Source: Mesostigma viride | Taxonomy: Eukaryota > Streptophyta > Mesostigmatophyceae > Mesostigmatales > Mesostigmataceae | Length of the DNA stretch: 62,000 nt | Assembly (NCBI GenBank): GCA_009746045.1 | Contig: RPFO01000123.1 | Span: 810,524-872,523 of the forward strand | Direction of reading: 5' to 3' | In this document: positions 36,699 to 48,600 of the stretch, piece after piece | Layout of the letters: every line of letters starts with the position of its first letter | How positions within the stretch are numbered: position 1 is the stretch's first letter | Made by a program: the position numbers and the translations under genes | Notes under the pieces: generated by a model | What the model was told of the DNA's origin: nothing | Databases searched by the model: none | Seen by the model: only the letters and a program-made list of their open reading frames with translations

Positions 36699-39600
36699 AT
36701 GCCTTGCGCTACATCTTAATGGCTGACGGTTGTCTCCCTAGTTGACAAAAGATAACCAGACGGCACCTGGGGACACCCCTCGTGCGCAAAAGCCAATAGT
36801 GCGATGCTTCTATCATTAAGGATATATAGTGCGATATATATATAGTGCGATGCTTCTATCATTAAGGATATATAGTGCGATATATATAACCCCTATTGAG
36901 TGATAGGGGCTTGTGGGGTACCGGGGAGCCATTCTTGAGTGATGATGATTGAGTGATAATTGAGTGATAAAATATTTGAGTTTTAGACTTGTTACTGGCA
37001 CCCGTCACAGGAAGTTGTAAATATTGTTTACAACCTCAACACGGGTCGACTGGCCCTTCTCGACCCCCGCCAACCTTGTCTCAGGGGTCGCCGGGCTTGG
37101 GTGGTGCCTCGTAGGTACTTGCATCTGTCACGGGAAGTGGTTAATATTTTTAACAACTTCCCCACGGGTCGACTGGCCCCTCTCAACCCCCGCCAACCTT
37201 GTCTCAAGGGTCGCCGGGCTTAGGTGGTGCCTCGTAGGTACTTGCATCCGTCACGGGAAGGTGTTAATATTTTTAACAACTTCCCACGGGCCGAGTAGCC
37301 TTTCTCGACCCCCGCCAACCTTGGCTCAAGGGTCGCCGGGCTTTAGTGGTGCTTCATAATTCCGGCACCCGTCACCACCCGCCGTGGGTCTGCCGCCCAC
37401 CGAGCCCCGCCTACCCACAAGCTTTGGTGGGGGTGGGGGTGGTGGCAAAATTGCACAGATAATTTGAAGGTAGTTCTAATCCTTTCTGTGCAATTTTGCC
37501 ACCATTCACCATCCGCCGTAGACCTGGCGCACTTCGACCACACACACCGTCGCGTGGAGGGTGCGGTCCGGCCTAAAAGTCTGCGTCCTCGCGGGAGGTG
37601 CCGGGAATGGCGGGAGAGGGGGTGGCGGGGTTTGGGAGGTGTTCATTCCTGACAATAAAATCTAAATCTACTATATGACGCGCAAAATCTACCGGAACTG
37701 GTAGCCGTCCTCCACATCATTTTGCGTCTCGTCCTGGTGGCGGAGGGACTCTAGCTCGGTCTCCTTGCCCCACCAGTCAGGCTGATACCGCTCACAAAAA
37801 TCTAGCAAATAGGCCTTAGAGATTTCTAGGACTTCCTCACTCTTCCCATTCTTCCTATAACCGCTCGCTGAGATGTTTAGAGTGCTCTCCAACAGCTTGT
37901 TAATAAGACTCGAGCACTGGGCAAAACTCAGTGTTCCTGCCCCACCCTTTGCCCTTCTCTGATACCCGAACACCCCACGCATGAACTTTTGCTTGTCCAT
38001 AATCTCACGGTCGATCTTATTTCCCAGCTCGATCGCCTTGTCGCGGGGGATCGTCATGGTCCTGGCACTCTTGCGATCAAGGATGAACTCCTCAATCCCG
38101 CTGCCCGCCAATAAGTGTAAAGCCACCGCGAGGGTCTTCGCGTCCCTCCCGTTTTGTACTGCGAGAGGTCAAAGAACGAGTGAGATTTTCTCATGGCCTC
38201 GAGAATGTCGGCAAGGTACCTGCCCTTGCCCAGTTCTGTCGCTCGAGAGTGTTGCCGGACAGCTCGATAAACCGTCCGGCATTTATCCCTATCGAGGATC
38301 CCGGCAAGTTCCTCATCTCTACATTCACGCGGAATTTGATAGCTAAACGCCGCGAGCTCGTAGACGTTCTTGAGCCGTTTCTCAAAGGCAGTAAGAACCT
38401 CGCCTGCATCACACCGATCCTTCAGTGAGATGTATTCGTCGTGCGCCATCACGTAAACGGCGCGCTCCTTGTCCTCGTCCTCCTTCTTGGGAAGTGGCGG
38501 GGCCTCGGTGGACTCCACCCTCTCCTCCTCGCCCTCTATCAACACGCCATAGTCCTCCCTTAGCATCCTAATCAAGTTGACCTTGTAGTGACTGCGCGAG
38601 ACTGCCACGTCTTGCAGGTTACGGCAGAAGAGGTTGAGAAGTGGCGAGCTGGTGTCAAAGAGGCGTTTGCCGTCCTCGCCCCACAAGGAGATCACATCAG
38701 CGTTGTCCCCTGCCATAAGGTTCAGCAACTTGCACTCGGTCTCCACAGTCTTCTTCCGAATCTCGTCAAAGTCTGTATCCATCCTTGAGAGAGGGGTTGT
38801 TGAGTCCCTGTAGAAGATTGTCATCTCTCCCTTGCATAGGTGGCGGACGCGGAACATCTGTTGGAGCATGGTGGTGTACTCGGCGTACCCGGGAGCGTTG
38901 ATGAACCCAGCCACCATGCTGTCAAACGTGTGCAAAGTGTACGAGACACCGACGGTGATAGTCGGGGAGATAATAAGGAAGTCCAGGTCTTCCCATGCGG
39001 TATTGGCTCCATCTTCCAGGTCCTTCTTAGGTGTCTCCTTGGTGTATGATTTCCACTTCTTGGTTGCTAGGATGTCCTTCAGGCCATCACACACCGCCGG
39101 AACAGCCCATGCAGCTGACATAGGACAAAACACTTTCTCGCCAGCCGCTAACCTCCTCCTACACTCTCGCGTGATCTCCGCGACAAAGACGGCCTTCCAG
39201 CATTTCTTAGAATCGACGTCAACCCACTTCAACATGCGGTTGGTGGGCCGCTTGAAAGTGTTGACAGATGCCTGGATGCCGTCGACTGGCCTGTGAGCTG
39301 CAATGAAATTGTAGACCTTCGCCGTGACCGTCGCATCAAGTGCTATGACGATCTTGGCCCTCTCGATGATCTCTACCAACTGCTTGATAACCTCGCGCTT
39401 GTTTCTCAGATGGCTTCCAGAAATGGCTGTAAGCGTGTTGTAAACCTCATCCAGCACCACCACGTCAAACCGTGTACTGGCCAGGCGTAGGATGGAATTC
39501 AAGACAATCAGAACCCTGTCGTCCTTGATGTACCCTCCTTGGCTGGTGAGGTAGTGGCGGAAGTTGGGGTCATTGTACAGGGCCTTAAATGTGGAGTCCT

Positions 39601-42600
39601 CCCAGATCCAATGCTTACCCATCTCGCCCAACTTCTTGTAGTTCCTGTCCTCCTCCTTCGACAGGCTGATGTTGGCCACTATGCACAGGATGCGGAGGTC
39701 CGGGAACTTGCGAACAAGCTCGTTGACCATCTCGCGGATCCTCTCCGACTTTCCAGTGCCGCAGTTGGACTGGATGAAGTGGGTGATCTTGTGGTCGGTC
39801 TCTGAGTCCTTGAGCAGGCTGGCCAGGCTCTCTACATCAAATGGCTTGATCTTCTCGAGAGAGTACGACTCGCTGAATGGGACGGTCTCGCCCACGAACT
39901 CGCGCCTATCCATGATGCATAGGGATTGCTTAGGGCCCCTCTTCCAACACGAGTAAGTCACCCTGCCGTCCGAGTACTCACACACTCTCGGGCCGTGTCC
40001 GGGGCTCTTGTGAGGCTTGTCCTTCTTGCAAATGAGGCAAGGTACCAAGGGGTCTACGGACCAGCGAGACATGTAGTACACACGCCCGTCCTCCCCGGCG
40101 TGCTCTTCGATGTTTATCAAGAAACTGCCGGGGGATGTTGTCTTCATGGCCTCGATAGTCCGCGCAACCTGCTCGCTCCCAGCCCCGAGACCGCGGTTCT
40201 TGTATTGGTACTTCTTCTTCTCCTTGTCGCCATCTACAGCGAACCATGATTCTGGCACCTTCACACGTTGTGCGCCGTCAGTGTTTGTCGTTGGGTAGAT
40301 GATGATCGTGTGGTCGCGAACGTCCTCCGACCCTCCGCAAATCCTCAGACTGGCGAGAGGGTCGCGCTCACCGCCCTTGTGCATGCCGACTGCCCGGAAG
40401 TTCCAGTCCTTGCCGTAGATGTGGCTGTCAATCATAAACTGCAGCAGCTCATCGTCGTAGTAGTCCTCGGGGTTCTCCAGCATCTCCTTAATGTTCTTCT
40501 CTATGTACGATGCGGCGTGTTCGGTGTTCAGCAACATGTTGGCGTCTTTGTAGAAGGTTGAGTCGGGGTCAAGGAGTTGTTGGCGGATGTAGCGAAGGAA
40601 GGACTTGCACCAGTACTCGCGTGTCTTTTTGTCGCTTAGGATCAGGCCCTTGATTACGATGTGGTAAGAAACCTTGAGACACCCTCCCTTCTTGCGGGTG
40701 GCGGTTGATACGTTATACTGGAAATTGTCAGGGTTCACATCAAGAACGTCACAGGCGAAGGCGTCATGCAGCCGTTTAAAGTGGTAAGGGTAGTCAACGG
40801 ACTCGCAATCCGTGCTCACCCTGTCATCCAGGTCGACGTATGCCCACGATGGTTGGTCGGGACGTATGATTTCGTTCAATGTTTGCGTCTTATAACTCCT
40901 ACAGCACTCCTCGCGAATCCTCACAAACTCGTCAAAGTCGCTGTAATGTGTGAACTCTTTTGGGCCTCCGACATCTAGAGCGGCGAGGTATGAGTGACCA
41001 TTCAACTGGGCGCTCTCCTTGCAGAGGTCCTTAGAACCCTCGCCTCCAAACCACTTGCGGCCGTGCAGGCACTTGATGTATGGCTTCTTGGTGATGCGTG
41101 TAGTCGTCATGATGAGTGTATACCTCTATGCTTAGATTTTTTTTTCTGGCTGGACTCAGGTTGGAATTTTTTGGGTTGGACAAAAACTTGGATTTTATTA
41201 ATCAATAAAAGAATAGACTTTCTCGATGCTCGAAAAAAACCCGGGACTTTTATAACTACGTTATAAAAGGGTGACAATCAATTTTCAGAACATGATCATT
41301 AAACTCAAACATCATCATCGGTCAACTTCTTGGCTTGCTCAAGGATTGCGGCGTCCGGTGTGTCGTTCCGTTCGTATCTAATGGCCATCGCCGGGGAGTG
41401 CGCCATTCCTTTTGCGAGTTTGATTCGTTCGGCGGACGTCGCCCTCTTCACAAAAGCCGTGACGAATGCCCGCCGAGTGTTCAGGATCCCGTGATAAGTG
41501 GCACGGTACTTCTCGCCGAATGCGGACTTGCTCATGTGTCCTCCGCCGCGGTTGGCTGGGAATAGCCACTTGCCGGCTGCTGCACGCTCTTCCAATAGCT
41601 TTCGGAATGCTCTCATGGATGGCGGGACTGTAAAATCGATAGGCCCCAGATCTTTTGAGGTCTTGTGATTGCGGATCACGAACCTGTTCTCGTGGACTAT
41701 AAAGGCATTCTCATGGTCTTCGATCTCCTTCTCGCTTTTCACAAATTTCACATCGTGGTAATTGTACCTGGTGGGCGGTAGTCCCTTCCCGGAGAGGTAG
41801 AGGTACCCCATCAACTTCTCGTCACTTGTCGCGTCCTTGATGGACTTGTGAATACCTTGCAACGTCTTGAAATCGTAATCCGGCTCCACGTTCTCGCTCA
41901 CATAAGCGTCAACGGCCTGTCGTCCCTCTTGCTCGACCGCCTGCTGCTTTCTGTAAGCCTCCACGACCTCTGCCGGCAGCTGGCGAGATGGTGGGAAGAT
42001 CTTGTTGATCCCGTTGATGGCCGCTGCTAGATTGGCGCGGGTTGTCTTGGCTCCTACCGCGTCACCTTTCTTCATGTCCTGGATGGTTTGAATGACTTTG
42101 CCAACGTCCAAGAGGCAGGTCACGGGCTCTGTCCGACTGCAGCCCAATGCGTCTAAAATTTGCCCCACACGGCCCACGTACTGTTTTATAGAAGAGATTT
42201 TCGCCCCCTCGGCCGTTTTTATGACCCTGTCTCCTTGCACTTTGGCTACTGGTTGGTTCTCCGGTCGCACTTTCTCGGCTACCCCCATCACCTCCGCAAG
42301 GCTCCATAACTGCTTCTCAAGGGTCCGCGGCTTTGAAGGTGTTTCGTGTGGTCCGCACTCTGTTTCCGGAAGTCCGACTGTTGCGCGCACCTCGTTGACC
42401 TCTTTGCAGTTAGTCCCGTGCTTCTCCAGCCACTTCTCGGTGGGTGTCCACTTGTCTTTCTTGGCCATCGCTCGCATCCGTTGGAGGGCGGCCTTCTCTG
42501 GGTGTTTGAGCCGGTAGCGGGCCTGCGCCTCCCGGCGTTGGCGGAGTTCTTCCTCGGACCTGACGACTTTGACCATGGCGGCACTATAATTATGCATGAG

Positions 42601-45600
42601 ATATTTTTTTTGTGTTTTTAAACGCACCAAGAAAACGGTGTTGTAAAAGGTAAAAAGGGCCTCGCGCACCTTTACTACACTTTCCCACGCTTCGCGAAAG
42701 TCCCCCCCCCCTATGATCCCCCCCCATGGGCATTTTCGGAATTCACAGTTTTTTTTAACAAAAAAATATGAGGTGACTCCACCGGGAATCGAACCCGTGC
42801 CCATAGTGTTCCGCTCACGACACCGTGACCCGTCGACAATATCAGAGAACTTCTATGCGAAATTTCCGTAGATAAAGATCTGCGGACCGTGCCGCTGTGA
42901 GGGGCGCCCGCGCCAAGTGGCGTAACTTTCTCGTTTGTAGTCCGTTTTGAAATCCGAACATACCGCCGGAAAGCTCTACTCAAGGGCTACAAAATAAGAC
43001 GATAATATCAGGTGTTTGATCGGTAAATACGAAGCTATTTTGATTCGCGGTGAATCGTCGTAAATTTCTTCTTAGGCCTCCCCCAAGGCTTGGGAAGACC
43101 TGTTTCGGGGTCGATATTATGAGTCCTCGGCTTTGTGTCCTTCGACCCCGCGGGCCTACCACGCTTCTTGGGGCTCCGAGGGATGACTTCCTTTTTGATT
43201 TTCGGGGGGCGAGGGGCCTTGGGCGGAGGGGGAGGGTTGCGGGGTTTGCGTTTCATGGCGATGATGTGCATCAACTTTTGGCGGCACTCGTGGCCTATCC
43301 CGGTATGCGTGGGGGGCAGCTCACCGTCGTACCCGCACTCTCGCACAAACGCCGCCATCCTCTCGTGGACCTTTGGTGCTATTCTGGCGCCGGTCAGGTA
43401 GCGCACGAGTGTGGCCAGGTTGAGCACCAGATCTCGGCGGTCGGAACTGCCACGGTAGGAGTTGTTATTCACCTTGAGCCCCGCGCAATTGTGAGTGGCT
43501 GGGTCTGGGAGGCTAGATTGTGGGGAGGGCGTCGTGGGCTGAGAAAATGCCTGCTTCAAGTCCATCGCGAGTGTATAGTAATAAGAATAGATTTTATTTT
43601 TTCAGGACCAAGTAGGTATCAAAGTTTTTCCTATAGCGTTTCGAGTCGTCTGGTTCGTCGTTGTCGACCGCGAGGAAGTCGTGTGGGCTGTTTTGGGTGG
43701 CGTACTCCCACAGTGCCAGGAAGTCCTCTGGTGACGTGTGACCCGCCGATTCTTCTGCGATCTGTCGCGAGGCCCGCCGGTCCTTGGTGCGGAAGAGCAC
43801 GAGGAACGAGACGTTGGCGCGGACGGACCTCGGAACTCCCGCGCTCGTGAATGACTGGTTGACGAAGACCATGGACGTTAACAGGTGCCGGTGTTTGAAT
43901 GCAAAGGACGACACGGGACCTTTCGAGTCCGCCCGGTAGAGCTTTGACCCCGCCATGTCGTCGATGAGGATGATCGAGGAGGGAGGCCCGTACTGGAACC
44001 GCGTCTCGGGCTCTTTGAACTGAAGCCTGTCGAGGGTCAAAAACATGTTGAGGTCCATGTCTTCTTCGGTCTTCTGGCCGTCTAAGAACTCCTTCTTGAA
44101 CTTTTCCCACACCTTCAAGTCCCGCTGGTACTCCTCGTATTCCGTGAGGTCTTTCTTGATGTCCGCCACCATCTGGTTGAAGCTGTCGTCCGTGTACGTC
44201 TCCATACTCATGGCGGGCGTCGGAAGGAGCTTGTACTTCGGCTCGGTCGTGGCGGACCCCGAGATCAGGTACAGTTTGTCGAAAGAGTGCGCGTCGAAGT
44301 ACGCCTTGACCATGTTGATGGCCGCCGTCGTCTTCCCGGTCCCTCGCATGCCCACAAAAGAGGCGATAAAGTGCAGCCTTGGCGCGTTGGATGGGACCTG
44401 GCGGGTCTTGGCGTATTTCAGCTTGAGGTCCTTGTTGGCGAGCGGCGTCTCGATGTGGATGCTCTCGATTTCTGGCATTTATTAGAAGGCAGAGATTTTT
44501 AGTCGTCGTTGAGCGAGGCCAGCAGGGATGCCCGGATAGCCAGCATCCTTTGCTCGTAAGGCGTGAGAGTCGGCGCGGTCTTCACGGCAGGCGGAGGGGC
44601 TTTCGGTTTGGCGGCCTGTTCGCGCTCCTCCTGCTCGACCTCGTACTTTGGCTTCTTCCCGCGGCGGGGTCGAGGGGTGTCCGTCGGAGTCTCGGCGACC
44701 TCCTCGGCGGCCAACAGTCGTTCTATCCGGAACTTGTTTCGCTTCTCCTCCAGCTCGAGCTCGACCAGTCTCTGCCGCTGGAGTTCGAGTTCCTTCTCAA
44801 GGACCTTGCGCTTGGTGATCTCGGCCTCGCGCTCCTCCTGGCGCTTCTTGGCGCGCTCCTCGTTCCTCTTCTGGTGGTACGGCCGCATCTTGTCCCTGAG
44901 GGCCTGCTTCTGCTCCTCGGAGAGTTGTGCGCCCTTCTTGTACTTCACGGCCTTGCTAACCTCCTCGGTCTTTACGGGCTCCTGTGGTGCTGTCGATTCC
45001 GCGTCGGCGGCGGCGGGGCTCGTTGGCGAATCTGGGGCGTCTGGGACTGGGTTCATTGGCGCTATAGTTAATGTCTTAGATAATATTAGAACAACATGGT
45101 CGTGGTTAGCGGGAATCCTGCCAATTATAACCTGAGCACAGGGCTCGGAGAGGACACGGTGGACGAGCGAATTGCGGACCTCGAGAGCGATCTCCAGTCC
45201 CTTCAGCTGCAGGTCCATCCCTTCGACTCGCACATCACCGTTAACGGGGTCCGCTACGTATACCCGAGCGCCCCGACGCGAGTGAGACTGGGCGACAACT
45301 ACAGCGAATGGACGGCCGTCACGACAGGCGAGACAAGCGGGATGTTAGAGGTCGACGGGGGCATCGTCGCAGATTGGATTCGGATTTCCTCTTTGCGACT
45401 GCTCGACCAATACGCGACAATTTCCGAGATCGTCGCAGACCGAATATTGACGCGCGATCAGATCGACTGGCTATTTGATAGGCACAGTGTTGGATACACC
45501 ACATTGCCCAGCCCTAGCGCCATGTTCACGATCCAATACGAGAACGGCACCTTGTCTGCCCCTGGAACTACGTTCACGATCACAAACAATCAGGATATCC

Positions 45601-48600
45601 GCATACTTCTTCCCTACACGGTCACGGGAGGAGACAGCGACGGGAAATGCACGTACCAAGTCCAGGTTCTTGGGGCTTTGGATCCGATCAACGCAAGCCA
45701 GACTGTAGACGGTCCTCACATGGACGAAATCCATTTTGGAAGCACCGGTCATGCGTATTTTGGAAAACTGATGAGTTTCTCTCAGGTCGGGTTTGCGACG
45801 ACTAGGGACCTGAATAGGATGCAGAGACTCTCTAACGGCCTCCACATCACGCGCACATACGCCCCTCTAACGGCCTGGGACATAGGGCGGATCGACCAGC
45901 CGACCGAGAGTTACTGGAGAACGACCGCGCCTTACCAGACGTGGGTAGTCGTTGGCGACGGCGGTGTGCCGCCTCTAAAGATAGGGATCAAGAACACAAC
46001 GCCGTGGGCTTATCAACGGAAACTGCCCATCTCGTGGAAAGTCGACGATGTCGCGTTAACCGACGCCGCGGGTAGTTTCCAGCTTGACGTGGACGGGGGA
46101 CTGCGCGGAGAGGACGCGGTTACGTGCGCGTTGACGTCGGCGGATCATGGGAAACTCGTGTCGGCCGATGTGACGATCTACAATGACGCGACGATGACGA
46201 CGTCTACTACCCAGCGAAAAATGGCTGTTGTGGGCTTAGTGAAGACAGACCCGCTCGTCCCAGCGATTCGAACACCCAGCCATTACTTCACGACGACAAG
46301 ACCGGCGAGGATCGGCGTGCAGATGTACGCAGACCATTCCACGGGATGGGGCGACGGCGCGCAGACGCCCGCAAATTACGAGATCGTCGCGGACGGGTCC
46401 GTGATCGGATCCGTGACCGGCGCCGGGGTTTGGACTATCTTCTGCCACACTCGTCGCAGGAGACGGTCCAAATCACGCCTCGTTTCTCGTGTCCTCGCGA
46501 CGCCCCGCACTTGACCGGAGAGACCGTGACGGTAAGCGGACCGTCCAAGACGTTCCATAGCCTCCTGCATTTCTCGCGAGATCCCGCTACGACTTTGCAG
46601 CCGACACACGACAAGTACGAGTTCACGCCCGATCCCGCGAGTTTTTACGGGCTGGCCGCGAACGATGTCACACCTCCTGAGAAGTGCGTCGTGTTCAGCG
46701 ACCAGGAAATCGACGGTCCGTTTGTCCTGTGTTTCGAAATGATCGTCCCGTCCGGCACCGCATTCGTCTCGCTCTCGGATCACAACGACATAACGGGAAA
46801 GTACCACCCCGCTTTCACGGACGGTCACAACTGCTGGAGGAATCAAGGAGCAGCCGACAACTGGTGGTCGGTTTGTGGGATCAATATCGACAAGACGAAC
46901 GGGAAGATCGGGCTATATCAAAACCGGAAGATCGCCACTGAGTATACACTCGACGCGACGTGGGCAAGTAAGACGATCTTCTGGATAGCGTTTAGGAGAC
47001 GGTCCGATGGTTTAATTGATCGATACATCTCCTATTCCGCTCCCACTGGTCTGAGCAGTATGACTAAGCTAGCGAATTCCGTGACAGGCATTTTCACAGC
47101 CTCTCCGACCGGGATCATAGCTCCGTATGCGCCTGGTCAGGTGAGGTTAGTTTTTCATCTGGACAGCGCCCACCAGACGATTATCAACGCGTGCGAAATA
47201 ATCGACAATACGAACAATGTCGAGTTCATCTCGCTTACGACCACGAACTCAACAGGCCTTTACTCAACATCTGGAAACACTCTGCGGCTCACTCACCGCG
47301 GCACACAATCGCTAATTTGTTCGATCATGGGCCGTAACTACTTCTCCTCTCCTGTTCCGGGGTGGCGAACCTTTATTACACGAACTTCTGACAACGAAAG
47401 ATAACATCGTCCACGCCGTCGCCAAGTTGCCGCCATACATCATGGGAATACGCCCATGACGTACCCAGTTGCTGTCTACGGGGTACTACCAGACCTCCCA
47501 CACATAAAAAAGTTCACAGTTGATTTGTACTATAACTCCACGTCTCTAAGTAATACCAACCCCGTAAGCACCATTATAAAGGGCGCAGATTGGGAGGAGG
47601 CACGCTTTCCGCGGCAAATTGGATAAGTGGATCGACTAGATGGATCGTTGTATCCATCGAATTACCGACGCCATTCTCTCCTTCTCTAGGAGGTCTAACG
47701 CACTTGTTCACTGTGACGTTCACGCCAACGGCTTCTTTTAATCCACATTCCACCCTCATCATTACGTCCTCATCGACGGCAAAGTTTTATGGGGACGGGG
47801 GTTTTCAAGTAGGCACGACATCATACCTCAATGAGGCTGTCTACACAGACGAGCGCGAGGCCCATAGAATCCCATTCTCGATAACCGGGATGCGAACGGT
47901 GGCCTATGACTACATGCAGCCAGAGCTCTGGGAACTCGGACCAAAGGGAACTCTGAGCTTTCGAGATCAAAACGGGGCTGTCATATCGCCCCCGACCACA
48001 CTTAGCGCGTTCTATCTCCGGGTCCATTTCACGCAAGGTGCGCCCGCCCTTCTGGACATCGGCCACCCCTACAGACTTCTGCCAGATGCCGTGAATTTCA
48101 TTTATGGGCCTGGCACAACCGGCAGGCTCCTTGTCGGTCCATCTTGGCGAGTCGCGCCTGGTTATGACGAGGCTGACGGGGTGTATGAGATACTCTTGAG
48201 GGTGGATAAGCCGCTGGGTTCTGGTAGTGCTGTGGTGTATCTCGACCCGCCCCTCAAATGCAGGTCCAAGTCAGGATTGCCGGCAAGTGGGGAGATATTT
48301 GGCCCAATCACGTGGACTGTTTAAAATCTTAGTACAGTGTTATAAAGCACATGATGCCTCGGAAGACGTCAAAACGCCCAAGTAAGAAAGCACACAAGCC
48401 TCGCCGCAAGGTCCGCACCACTGCCCAAATGCCCACGACGAGCACGATGACCAACTCCATCATCATCCACTCGACCCCAGTGCGCCGACCCGCCAAGAAA
48501 GGCAAAGTCGCCGAGACCCGCGGGTTCAGGGACGCGATGTTGATGTCCGCCATCATGGCAAACGCTAAACCTGTCGCGTACCCTCCCTTGTCCGCCTATG

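Larger units (their letters stand above)
36880..37633 (+). repeat. Left terminal inverted repeat, 754 bp
   Basis: Reverse complement of 54658-55411 with no indels: every landmark pair I compared sums to 92291. It starts ATATATATAACCCC. It contains three 123-bp tandem repeats and a 65-bp perfect hairpin. The short open frames inside it are duplicated at the other end and are not convincing genes. Confidence 0.93.

Noticed and set aside
37024-37359. 111-codon ORF inside the left TIR, mirrored at 54932-55267
   Set aside because: It consists of the 123-bp repeats read in frame (123 is a multiple of 3), so openness is expected. No start context or motif supports it.
42772-42840. Functional tRNA gene
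   Set aside because: The B box is good, but no acceptor-stem partner or D-arm was found, so only a tRNA-like element is reported.
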